Assembly: GCA_965229885.1 (NCBI GenBank)
Contig: CBDDJX010000001.1
Location: 186,001 to 250,000, forward strand
Origin: DATLLJ01 sp965229885
GTDB taxonomy: Bacteria > Acidobacteriota > Vicinamibacteria > Vicinamibacterales > CAVVIG01
Reading direction: 5' to 3'
Length of the DNA stretch: 64,000 nucleotides
Of the stretch, positions 18,314 to 26,363 are shown piece after piece. Numbering within the stretch: position 1 is the stretch's first letter; the number at the start of each line of letters is the position of its first letter. Below the pieces are notes generated by a model that did no database searches, was not told the origin of the DNA, and worked only from the letters and a program-made list of their open reading frames with translations. Both the position numbers and the translations under genes were made by a program.

Positions 18314-18511
18314 TCAAGACCCTACCCTCGTGCGTGTGAAGCAGTCGCCTACGCAATGGATGTGATCCCATTGCCGGCGGAACATCCCGACGATTGCGCG
18401 TGAATCAAACCAGGACGGCCGCCGAATCTCGGCGAGCACGCCCGGACGACCGCGGCGCCCCGTCGCGTACGTCCATTTGCGCGCGATGAGCTGCCGATGC
18501 CACGTCAACAA
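18314..18511 (-). pseudogene. Relic of an integrase-core transposase
   Basis: A 65-codon frame beginning MLTWHRQLIARKWTYATGRR and GRPGVLAEIRR. This resembles the linker (LLxWHRxLVxxKWxY...GRPG) of integrase-core transposases before the catalytic domain. The catalytic part is missing and the rest of the frame is not protein-like. It is a decayed fragment and one more sign that this junction, next to the IS6-type end at 18698, has been a target of mobile elements. Confidence 0.5.
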
Positions 18512-18697
18512 CGGCGGGAGAGTCTATCGCATCGACTGAGAGACCGTCTCGGAAAGTCGGTGGGCCGAGTTATAGGACATTACGGGTTCACCACCGCCTA
18601 TTGAGAACTCGTGCCTTCCTGGTGTGGAACGACGTGACGTGCGCCTGCCGAACAATCGTGCAAGCTCGACATCGAGGGATCGCCACGCACGATCCTC

Positions 18698-18714
18698 GTC
18701 AACTTGACAGTGCC
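18698..18714 (-). repeat. IS6-type terminal sequence, inverted copy bracketing the redox operon
   Basis: On the minus strand this reads GGCACTGTCAAGTTGAC. Fifteen bases are identical to the plus-strand sequence at 22251-22265, next to the IS6 transposase relic. GG(C/T)(A/T)CTGT is the usual start of IS6-family ends. It lies 26 bases beyond the last stop codon of the redox operon. Confidence 0.6.
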
Positions 18715-18739
18715 AAGCGAGGGTGACCGACCCGAGGCG

Positions 18740-19942
18740 TTAGTACCGGCCGAGGAACAGCCGCTTCACGGAGGCCGTCAGGATCGGCTTCACCCAGTTG
18801 TAGCCCCTGAACTGGCCGACGTAGGCCAGCATCTCCTTCACCATGTACGCGCGGTCCGACAGCGGGAACTTCCTGATCGCGGCTTTGAGATCGGCCTCGT
18901 GCGGGTTGTCGAAAAGGATCTTCAGCGGGTTCCATTGATCGACGGTGCGCATGCGCTCGCTCTGGATCAAATCGTCGTAGATCGCGTTCGCATCGCCGTT
19001 GCGCGCGAACGACTCCACGATCGACTCGCCCGCGATAGCGCCGCTGTGCAGCGCGCATGACATCCCTTCGGCCATCATGTTGAGGAACCCGGCGGCTTGC
19101 CCGGTGACCAACACGCGGCGTTCGCCGAACACGAAGTTGTTCGTCAGCGACATACCGAAGTTCTCGATGCACCCCTCCTTCGACACCTCCTCGCGGATCT
19201 GCAGCCCGTGGTGCTTCTGGAGATAGTCGAGCACCTTCGCGTGTCCCCTCGGCCATGGCTCGCCGTGCTCGTCGGTGTAGCCGACGATGTGGCAGCCGTT
19301 CTCCGCGTGCGTCCAGGTGTAATAGCCGAGCCGCGAGTTGATCGTGAAGTGGAACCACTGCTCGTCGAGATCGAGATCGGCCTTGTAATACTTCTGGCCG
19401 ACGACGAACCAGTAAATGCTGTCGCGGAAAGACGGGTAGAGCTTCGCGACGACCTCCGAACGGGGACCGTCCGCCGCAATCACGTATTTCGCGCGGTAGA
19501 CCACCTCCTGGCCGTTCTGATCGACCCGGCGCGCCCTCACCCGGACGTCCTGCTCGCCCGTCTCGATGTCGCGGAACTCGGTGTGCTCGTGGACCTCTGC
19601 GCGGCTCGCCTTCACGACGTGGTGGTCGGCGTGCTTGCGATAGATGTGCGGCGTCGGCCCCGGAATGAACGGCATCGGCAGCTGCAGGCCGTTCGGGAAC
19701 AGAAAGTTCACGCCGGTCACCCACTTCGGCGCGTGGAAGGCGTTGCCGGGTGGGTCGCCGAAATTCTGCTGGAGAAACGAATAGCCGCGCGGCGATAGGA
19801 TCCCCGAGCAGATCTTGTGGCGTGGGAGCGTCTTCCGCTCGAGCACGATCGTCTGAAAACCGGCGTCGACCGTCCGCTTGGCGGCGGCCGCGCCCGCCAG
19901 GCTCGCGCCGATAATGAGGACGTCGGTCGTGATCTCGGTCAC
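18740..19942 (-). CDS. Geranylgeranyl-reductase-like FAD-dependent oxidoreductase
   Basis: A 400-residue flavoprotein. The N-terminal dinucleotide fold is DVLIIGASLAGAAAAKRTVD, followed by the acidic strand end IVLERKTLPRHKICSG, a signature of the geranylgeranyl reductase/GGR group. YVIAADGPRSEVV and VTGQAAGFLNMMAEGMSCAL form the second FAD site. Family members reduce isoprenoid double bonds or oxidise hydrophobic substrates. The start is taken as GTG at 19942 because it overlaps the upstream stop (GTGA) and has CGGAG before it; the open frame extends further upstream but only as a shadow of the neighbouring gene. It is last in a three-gene operon with an Fe-S protein and an FAD dehydrogenase that could feed it electrons (inference). 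Confidence 0.88.
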   Translation of the reverse strand: MTEITTDVLIIGASLAGAAAAKRTVDAGFQTIVLERKTLPRHKICSGILSPRGYSFLQQNFGDPPGNAFHAPKWVTGVNFLFPNGLQLPMPFIPGPTPHIYRKHADHHVVKASRAEVHEHTEFRDIETGEQDVRVRARRVDQNGQEVVYRAKYVIAADGPRSEVVAKLYPSFRDSIYWFVVGQKYYKADLDLDEQWFHFTINSRLGYYTWTHAENGCHIVGYTDEHGEPWPRGHAKVLDYLQKHHGLQIREEVSKEGCIENFGMSLTNNFVFGERRVLVTGQAAGFLNMMAEGMSCALHSGAIAGESIVESFARNGDANAIYDDLIQSERMRTVDQWNPLKILFDNPHEADLKAAIRKFPLSDRAYMVKEMLAYVGQFRGYNWVKPILTASVKRLFLGRY

Positions 19943-20826
19943 CGCAGGCACTCCGTTATAAAGCGCGTCTCGCGCCCCGAATAGGCCTTGAACGCCAGAT
20001 AGTCGGCCGGCGAGCAGGTGACGATCCGTTCGGCGCGCGAGTGCGCCAGGAGACGCGCCACCGCACCGGGGATGTCGCGCGCGCCGCTTCCCGACAGCCC
20101 CTGAACGGAGCCGGCGGATGTGGACCGCGCGAGACGGTTCAAATCGAGGTTCATATCGCAGCTGAAGCGGCGGCGCAACGCGTCGTAGAGCGGGTACGCC
20201 CGCGCATGGTCGCGGTTCACGATCCGGTGCGGCGCGAAATAGTAGAACGGCGGCGTCAGCTCGAACAGATCGAGATGCTGCATCGCCAGCATCCCCAGGA
20301 ACTCGGCGTCGTACTGCTCGAAGCAAATCGGATCGGCGACGACGCCAGCCTTGGCGCGCGAGGCGGTCGCGAGGCCTGCCTCCACGTCGAGCGATCCGCA
20401 GCAGCCAGCTTCGCCGGGAGCGCCCGCCGGCCGGCCGATGCGCCGCAGGAACTCGGCGATCGAGGGGACGAGGTGCGGTGCGCGCTCCCTGATCGTGCAC
20501 CCGAGGACGAGCGCGCGCGCCTCGGGTCGCGCGAACGCCCCGGCCGCTCCGGGCGACGCGGCGGCCGGCCGCGCCCGGGCGAGCTCGCGGCGAAGGTGCA
20601 ACACGATCTTCACGTTGTTGACCTCGCTCGGACAGATCGCGTCACAATAGCCGCAGAGCGTGCACGCCCAGATCGGCTCGACCATGTCCGCGGCGGCAAG
20701 CCCCGACTGCAGCGCCTTGTTCCGGCCGCGCGCGGTGAGCACGTCGAATCCCGTCTCCTCGTAGGCCGGGCACCCGAGGACGCACAGGCCGCAACCGATG
20801 CACGCCCCGAAGTTGAGCTCGCTCAT
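19939..20826 (-). CDS. Iron-sulphur (Fe-S)-binding oxidoreductase subunit, GlcF/HdrD-like
   Basis: A 295-residue protein with two N-terminal ferredoxin-type [4Fe-4S] motifs: CIGCGLCVLGCPAY (residues about 8-21) and CTLCGYCDAICPSEV (about 52-66). A CCG-type domain follows (LGCTIRERAPHLVPSIAEFL ... GEAGCCGSLD). Only one clear CCG motif is seen, where GlcF/HdrD proteins usually have two; the second half (ERIVTCSPADYLAFKAY) keeps a single Cys. It probably passes electrons between the FAD dehydrogenase encoded upstream (overlap ATGA at 20823-20826) and a downstream acceptor. The start ATG 20826 is fixed by that overlap. Confidence 0.88.
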   Translation of the reverse strand: MSELNFGACIGCGLCVLGCPAYEETGFDVLTARGRNKALQSGLAAADMVEPIWACTLCGYCDAICPSEVNNVKIVLHLRRELARARPAAASPGAAGAFARPEARALVLGCTIRERAPHLVPSIAEFLRRIGRPAGAPGEAGCCGSLDVEAGLATASRAKAGVVADPICFEQYDAEFLGMLAMQHLDLFELTPPFYYFAPHRIVNRDHARAYPLYDALRRRFSCDMNLDLNRLARSTSAGSVQGLSGSGARDIPGAVARLLAHSRAERIVTCSPADYLAFKAYSGRETRFITECLR

Positions 20827-22217
20827 CCGGTCTCCGGCAAATCGAAGATGACGTCTCGGTTGAGGATGAACGACGGGTCGAGCGCCTGCTTCATCGCGCG
20901 GTGCCGGTTCACCATCTCGTCGCCGAAGATGCGGCGAACGTACGGCTTCATCACGCCGCCGAACCGGTAAGAGCTGCCGCCCAGCGTGAGCCCGACGTCG
21001 TAGACCGCGTTCTTGAAGCGCTGAAAGTGATCGCGCGAGTAGCTCGCGCCCTCGAGGAGCGGCGAGAATTCGATGCCGCACACGTGGTCGTCGGTCGTGG
21101 CCGGGATGGCGCTCATCTCGTATCGCGGACGGTCGCCGAACTTGCGGATCATCACGGCATACAGCGTAAAGTACGGAAAGTACCGCTTGCAGACCTCGAT
21201 ACCTCGCCGCGCCGCGGCCTCGAAGTTCGCCTTCGTGATGGCAAGATCCGGGATGACGACCTGCGGGCCGCCCCAGTAGCGCCAGATCAGCCGGCTGAAC
21301 ACGACGGTGCGATCGCAGAGGACCCCGTCGTGCACGAACAGCGGATCGTGCAGCGCCGACAGCAGGTCGTTCTTTCGGCGCAGCAGGAACCCGATCTCGC
21401 CGAGCCGCCACGGCCGCATCGCGTACCGCGCCGCCACCTTCGAGTACAGGACGAGATCCGGCGAGTGCCGCAGCCCGAGCTCGGGACATTTCTTCGGCTC
21501 GTTCTCGAACCCTACAATCAGCGCGACGACATCGTCCCGGAGCGTGAGGATGGCGCACGCATCGACGGCGTCCGCCTCGACGATGCGCATCATGTCGGCG
21601 AGGGCGACGCCGACGTCGGTGTACAAGAAGTGGCGCACGGTCATGCGGCGGTACGGACGCACTTTGATCCGCGCCTTGGTGATGACGCCGAACTGGCCGT
21701 ACCCGAGGAGCACGCGCTCCAGGTAGTCGTCGCCTTCCTTGACTCGGAGGATCTCGCCGGTCGGCGTGACGACTTCGAGCTCCACCGCCTGATCGGCGGA
21801 GCAGCCGTGCCGCGGCGAGTTCACGTCGATGCCGCCGACGCCGAGCGTGCCGCCGACGGTCGAGAGCATGTTGAGCGGCGCGCTCGTATAGTCCAGCCCA
21901 CGCGGGCGCAGCGCTTCGGCGACCTCATGCCACGTCATCCCGGCCTCGACCCACGCGGTGTCGCCGTCGCAGTCGAGCAGCCGATGCATGCCCTTGACGT
22001 CGAGGAGAATACCCCGGGCGGCGACCGACTCGCCCTCGGTGGTCAGCCCGCCGCCGCGGCACGTAACCGGGATGTGATCGCGCTGCGCGCGCCGCAGGAG
22101 GTCGGCGACCTCCTGCGGCGCGCGAGCATGCACGACCGCGTCCGGCATGCCGTACACGACCTGGCCGCCGTCGGTGCGGTAACAGGCGCGCGAGGCGCGA
22201 TCGGTGTGGAGGCGCAC
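20823..22217 (-). CDS. FAD-binding oxidoreductase (GlcD/PCMH type)
   Basis: A 464-residue FAD_binding_4 flavoprotein. The PCMH FAD-binding fold shows ARAPQEVADLLRRAQRDHIP, VTCRGGGLTTEGES, WVEAGMTWHEVAEALRPRGL and the pyrophosphate loop STVGGTLGVGGIDVNSPRHG. VLLGYGQFGVITKARIKVRP ends the domain. The C-terminal substrate domain resembles the cytokinin-dehydrogenase/aldonolactone-oxidase side of the family more than lactate dehydrogenase, but the substrate is unknown. It is the first gene of a compact operon with an Fe-S subunit and a GGR-like flavoprotein, overlapping by four bases. The whole operon is bracketed by inverted IS6-type ends. Confidence 0.88.
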   Translation of the reverse strand: MRLHTDRASRACYRTDGGQVVYGMPDAVVHARAPQEVADLLRRAQRDHIPVTCRGGGLTTEGESVAARGILLDVKGMHRLLDCDGDTAWVEAGMTWHEVAEALRPRGLDYTSAPLNMLSTVGGTLGVGGIDVNSPRHGCSADQAVELEVVTPTGEILRVKEGDDYLERVLLGYGQFGVITKARIKVRPYRRMTVRHFLYTDVGVALADMMRIVEADAVDACAILTLRDDVVALIVGFENEPKKCPELGLRHSPDLVLYSKVAARYAMRPWRLGEIGFLLRRKNDLLSALHDPLFVHDGVLCDRTVVFSRLIWRYWGGPQVVIPDLAITKANFEAAARRGIEVCKRYFPYFTLYAVMIRKFGDRPRYEMSAIPATTDDHVCGIEFSPLLEGASYSRDHFQRFKNAVYDVGLTLGGSSYRFGGVMKPYVRRIFGDEMVNRHRAMKQALDPSFILNRDVIFDLPETG

Positions 22218-22250
22218 GCGACGATTGTATCTGCCGGGAGCCGTGGGCGC

Positions 22251-22266
22251 GGCACTGTCAAGTTGG
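22251..22266 (+). repeat. IS6-type terminal sequence upstream of the redox operon
   Basis: GGCACTGTCAAGTTGG, with a degenerate echo TTGTCAAGTTGAG at 22270-22282. It is inverted relative to 18698-18714 and lies 34 bases before the operon's first codon and 40 bases before the IS6 transposase relic, for which it forms the left end. Confidence 0.6.
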
Positions 22267-22305
22267 CTATTGTCAAGTTGAGGCGGCGGCTGACAGAGTA
22301 GGCGG

Positions 22306-22740
22306 ATGACGAGCCCTACCGCCAGCTACCATGGCTACCGATTCCCGCCGGACATCATCAGTCACGCCGTCTGGCCCTACCACCGGTTCTGTTTGAGCTT
22401 CCGCTATCTCTGGCGGGCGGTCGACCAAGACGGCGACGTGATCGACATCCTGGTCCAGTCGCGACGCGATCGGCGGGCGGCGGCACGTTTCTTCCGCAAG
22501 CTCTTGAAGGGGCAGGGCCGTCGCCCGCTCCGTCTGATCACGGACAAGCTCCGCAGTTATTCGGCGGCGCTCCGTACCGCCATGCCGTCCGTGATCCACA
22601 GCACCGGCAGTACGACAACAATCGAGCGGAGGTGTCGCATCAGCGACACGGCAACGCGAGCGACAGATGCGACGGTTCAAATCCGCCGCGTACGCGCAGC
22701 GGTTTCTCTCGGTGCACGGGCTCATTCAGAATCTCTTTCG
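22306..22740 (+). pseudogene. IS6 family transposase relic (internal deletion and frameshift)
   Basis: It opens with the IS6 N-terminus (ASYHGYRFPPDIISHAVWPY HRFCLSFR), then jumps straight to YLWRAVDQDGDVIDILVQSR, losing about 55 residues that carry the first catalytic aspartate and the helix-turn-helix. LLKGQGRRPLRLITDKLRSY holds the second aspartate. After about 22620 the homology continues in another frame as MRRFKSAAYAQRFLSVHGL. The element cannot encode active transposase. Its left end is the GGCACTGTC sequence at 22251; a right end next to it was not found. Confidence 0.8.
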
Positions 22741-22827
22741 GTCGACCGCCACCTGCTGCGGGCCGTCCATCATCGCCTGTTACGAACACGGGCCTTCGGT
22801 GTCTGAGGAGGAATGCTGCTGTTCTGG

Positions 22828-23760
22828 TCACCTTCCTCGTGTGCTCTCCGTGGAAGATTGAGACAGTTGTGAACCTACTCGCCATGTGCCCGAGTGTGCG
22901 TCATCAACGTTCGCAGAGCCGGCACCGATGATGCGCCGGCTCTCGCGTTCTTGCAGGAAGCCAATGATTCTGAGATCCGAGGTCTTCCACTCCGCCGCGA
23001 CTGGCACCGTCACCGTCGTCGCGACTGTCCGGCTCGGCGGGGTCAGCGAGCCCACCGCCATGAGGCTGCGGACCACGGCGCTATGCGTCAGCTTCCGGCC
23101 ACGGTTCTCGCCGTGCTGGACGTCGGTCGCCAGATGATCCTGTGTGACGGCGATAACGACATCGGCCTTCCCGCGCACGGTGACCTCGGGCGGCACCTCC
23201 ACCTGGACTTGGACGCGCAAGTGACCGGCGTCGGCGGGCGAGGCGGCCATGCTGACGGCCGCCTTGGGAACGTGTGCGGCTTTGGCGATCGCACGGCGGA
23301 CCGCCGTGACGTCGCTGCCGATTTCTTCGAATTGACCGTCGACGACGAGTTGCGGCGCGTAGACGCTGCCGTTGTGAAAGACTTGTGCTTGATACTCCGA
23401 CTGACGGTTGCTGAAGATTGGCGAGGAGAAGGGATCCCTCCAGCCCAGGCGATCCCAGTAGTCGACATGCTCCCCAAGACCGAGCACCTGAATACCCGGC
23501 ATGGGCTGGTCGCGTACCAGACGGCTCAGAACCTTGTCGGCCGGCGGACAACTGGAACACCCTTCCGATGTGAACAGCTCAACGATCACGACGGCGTGAT
23601 CCACCGGCGCGGGCACCGACGCATCCGACCACGGGGCGTTACCCGCTCCGCCGAATGCCCACCCCATCTTTCCGAGCGACCCCGCGAGAAGCACGCCCGC
23701 GAGAGGAACCCCCAGGCCGACTGCCAGTGAGACCGCGCGTCGGGTTATGAACTTCGCCAT
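22828..23760 (-). CDS. DUF1223 thioredoxin-fold exported protein
   Basis: A 310-residue protein with an Arg-containing N-terminus and hydrophobic stretch (VSLAVGLGVPLAGVLLAGSL), so it is exported or anchored. The DUF1223 hallmark is VVIVELFTSEGCSSCPPADK, with a CxxC pair in a thioredoxin-like position, then GLGEHVDYWDRLGWRDPFSS, FSNRQSEYQAQVFHNGSVYA and PQLVVDGQFEEIGSD. A beta-rich C-terminal half follows. The family's function is not established; a periplasmic thiol-redox role is plausible from the motif. The last residues run up to the IS6 relic region and may not be the original C-terminus. Confidence 0.9.
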   Translation of the reverse strand: MAKFITRRAVSLAVGLGVPLAGVLLAGSLGKMGWAFGGAGNAPWSDASVPAPVDHAVVIVELFTSEGCSSCPPADKVLSRLVRDQPMPGIQVLGLGEHVDYWDRLGWRDPFSSPIFSNRQSEYQAQVFHNGSVYAPQLVVDGQFEEIGSDVTAVRRAIAKAAHVPKAAVSMAASPADAGHLRVQVQVEVPPEVTVRGKADVVIAVTQDHLATDVQHGENRGRKLTHSAVVRSLMAVGSLTPPSRTVATTVTVPVAAEWKTSDLRIIGFLQERESRRIIGAGSANVDDAHSGTWRVGSQLSQSSTESTRGR

Positions 23761-23794
23761 CTATCACCTCGTCCCCGCCCGCAAGAAAGAAGAA

Positions 23795-24037
23795 TTACTC
23801 CGACCTACTATCACCGCAGCGAGGCGAATTATTCCGTCGGGCCCCGGCGAGGCGGTGGGAGACGGGGTCCACCAGAATCTGTGCCAATTCGCGGAAGGCC
23901 GGACTGTCGAGTTGGCTCACGACAAACGCCATATGTCTCGGCGTCTTGAAGGATCCGACGACAAATCCGTCGACCGCCGGCAGCCAAGCTAGCTGAGCCT
24001 TGCCGTCTGCGCGACGGCCCGCCTCGTTGTGACTCAT
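23795..24037 (-). pseudogene. Short protein remnant, possibly anti-sigma-factor-like
   Basis: Eighty codons. The middle part, AQLAWLPAVDGFVVGSFKTP, RHMAFVVSQLDSPAFRELAQ and ILVDPVSHRL, has the balanced composition and strand pattern of a folded domain. It loosely recalls the periplasmic end of anti-sigma factors. The N-terminus and tail are not protein-like and no strong ribosome site is seen. Treat it as a possible relic; function unknown. Confidence 0.3.
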
Positions 24038-24260
24038 CGACGGTTGCTGCCCTCAATCCACGCCTCCTGGCACTTGACTAGGCAACGCGCGTACCAGGCC
24101 GATGCTCGCCGGGAGGACAGCCAGCCAGAATGCCTCGCGCTGCCTGCTGTGCGCTACTGCCCCAAGGAGGGCCGGAAGGGCGACCCGACCGAAGTCGCGG
24201 CCTTGATCACAGCGGGGATCGTCGCAGGTCCGGCGGGAATCGGAGTCATCCGCTCCGCGC

Positions 24261-25403
24261 TCAGTTCACATGGCTCACCGCGAACGGGTGGCTCGCTTCG
24301 CCGAAGCACACCGACAGGTGCGGAAAGGGGAGCTCAATGCCGCGCGCGTCGAACGTTTTCTTGATTCGCCGCCGCAGCTCGCGGGCCACATCCCACTGTT
24401 TCAGCGGCAGCGTCTTGACCCGGATCTTGATCGTCACCTGCGACGCCTCGAACGCGTCGACGCCCAGGATCGCGAGCGGCTCGAGCACGTTGAGCCGGTA
24501 GCGGGGATCGGCGGCCAGCTCAGCGCCGATTTCGCCCAAGACCGCGATCACATTGTCCAGGTCTTCTTTATACGCCACGCCGACATCAATCACGGCGTAC
24601 GCGAAATCCTTCGTCGAGTTCGCGAGGGTCTCGATCGAGCCGTTCGGGAAGATGTGCACGATCCCCTCGAGGTCGCGCAGCACGACAGTGCGGAGGGTGA
24701 TGGCCTCCACCAGGCCGCCTGTCCCGTTGATGCGCGCCACATCGCCGACGCGTACATGGTTCTCGAAGATTAGAAAGAAACCAGAAATGAGATCCTTCAC
24801 GAGTGTCTGTGCGCCGAAGCCGACGGCCAACCCCAGGATCCCGACGCCGGTCAGAATCGGCACCACGTCGACGTCCAGCTCACGCAGGATCATGAGCGCC
24901 GCGATCACGATCGCAAAGGCGGTGAGGGCATTCTGCACAAGCCGGCTCAGGGTGCGCGCACGTTTAAGCTGCTCCTGCACGTCGGGACTGCTCTCGTGGC
25001 TGACGATGTCTTCGAGGCGACGAGACGCCGCCGCAGCCACACGAACGATCAGGTACGTGAGGAGCGCAATAATCACGATCCGCAGGCCGGATCCGAGGAG
25101 CCACCGCGTGAGTGCGATGGAAGTCACGCCGATCGGCAGACGGACCCCAACCATCTCGAGCGCCGGCGCCAGCAGGGCAGCCAGCACCGCCGCGAAGATC
25201 ACAGTCCGCGTGATCCGGATGGGCCGGCGGACGGTCGGGCCCCGGAATACCACGGCCGGGTCGCCCCCTGAGAGGGCCATGAGCAACGTCCGCGTCATGC
25301 GCGCGGCGACTTCAGCCACCGCATAGGCGATCACGCCGACCACAGCCAGTGCCGTCAGCGCCTGAACCCATTCCACATTCTGACCGAGCAGATTGTCGAG
25401 CAT
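24261..25403 (-). CDS. mscS: Mechanosensitive ion channel, MscS family
   Basis: A 380-residue membrane protein with three or four N-terminal helices (for example VQALTALAVVGVIAYAVAEV and ITRTVIFAAVLAALLAPALE). The MscS pore helix is ILTGVGILGLAVGFGAQTLV, with the conserved KDLISGFFLIFENHVRVGDV directly after it and the beta domain NGTGGLVEAITLRTVVLRDL. The C-terminal alpha/beta vestibule reaches the end. These channels open under membrane tension and release solutes in hypo-osmotic shock. Start chosen at ATG 25403, which opens MLDNLLGQNVEWV; the longer open frame upstream is not protein-like. It fits with the trehalose and glucan genes nearby as part of osmotic adaptation (inference). Confidence 0.92.
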   Translation of the reverse strand: MLDNLLGQNVEWVQALTALAVVGVIAYAVAEVAARMTRTLLMALSGGDPAVVFRGPTVRRPIRITRTVIFAAVLAALLAPALEMVGVRLPIGVTSIALTRWLLGSGLRIVIIALLTYLIVRVAAAASRRLEDIVSHESSPDVQEQLKRARTLSRLVQNALTAFAIVIAALMILRELDVDVVPILTGVGILGLAVGFGAQTLVKDLISGFFLIFENHVRVGDVARINGTGGLVEAITLRTVVLRDLEGIVHIFPNGSIETLANSTKDFAYAVIDVGVAYKEDLDNVIAVLGEIGAELAADPRYRLNVLEPLAILGVDAFEASQVTIKIRVKTLPLKQWDVARELRRRIKKTFDARGIELPFPHLSVCFGEASHPFAVSHVN

Positions 25404-26363
25404 TGGCCGCTCTTTGAGCGGGGATATGCTGTGCAGACCTCGGAAGCTGGACCCGTTCGCCGCACTCTTCCTGCGAAGGCCATCCGACGATACCACGGCC
25501 GGACCTGCGGATCGCGATCGCGACGGCTCGAGGCCGTTCGCGGCCCAAATCATTCCGCTTGGCTGCCGCTGCTGATTCGAGGTGACCCTCCCAAGGTGGC
25601 GAACCGAAGAGGGGTTGCCACGCCTCCGGTGACTGATTGAGAAATGCGCGTACCAGGCAGCCGTGCCGTGAGGGCGACGCCAGATGCCTTCGTACACTCC
25701 GTCCAACACGATCCGACTCGCGATTGACCAAATATTGCTGGTGCGTGGCGATATGTCGTGAACCCACGACTGGTCGCCGGCTTTTTTGGGTCCTGGGTTG
25801 GGTCCGCTAATTTAGGCAATCTCTGGGCGGCATCCCAGGAAGAGCCGGAGGATATGGCCGCCTGGCCGTACTTGAAGGCGCGATTCGGAAGCCGGTCGCC
25901 TGGCGGGCGTGAATTTCGCGGAGTGGTCCGCCGCCCTTCCGCCAGTCCGGCGACCGGCTCGTCCACGAGTCATCGGTCAGGACGCCAGACAGCTGTCGGC
26001 CGCGGCCCGAAGAGGGATGACGGGCGGTGAGGGAAGCGGTCTGCAGGACGTCCTGGCGGCGAAAGAGCACTTGGGTCGTTTTGCAGAGCTTCAGAGCCAG
26101 ACTGCAGAGCACCGAGGGGAGCGAAGCGCATGCGTTGATCGCCCGCGCAATTGAGGCGGTCGAGGCGGCCAGCCGCGCAATTGGACCAGCCGCCGCTCAA
26201 GCGCCGGTCAGCACGTCGCGCTTGTCTTGTGTTGGTGATGGTGCGGGAACACGCGCCTAACATGTTCAGTTCTTGACGCTGTCGTGATACGGTGTCAGCT
26301 TTGTGCGTCCGGCGGGACCGGTCACACCCAACCGCCAGCCGAACCAGAGGAGCAGCGTCTGAC
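25404..26363. other. Gene-poor interval
   Basis: About 960 bases between the divergent mscS and GH15 genes. No frame has recognisable protein content. A 40-base stretch near 25618-25660 (CGCCTCC...GCGCGTACCAGGC) resembles 24058-24098 on the other side of mscS, so a diverged repeat flanks that gene. Promoters for both genes should lie here. Confidence 0.4.

Noticed and set aside
19943..20500. N-terminal extension of the GGR-like flavoprotein frame
   Set aside because: Arg-rich sequence lying entirely over the Fe-S gene; the conserved FAD fold and the GTGA overlap place the start at 19942.
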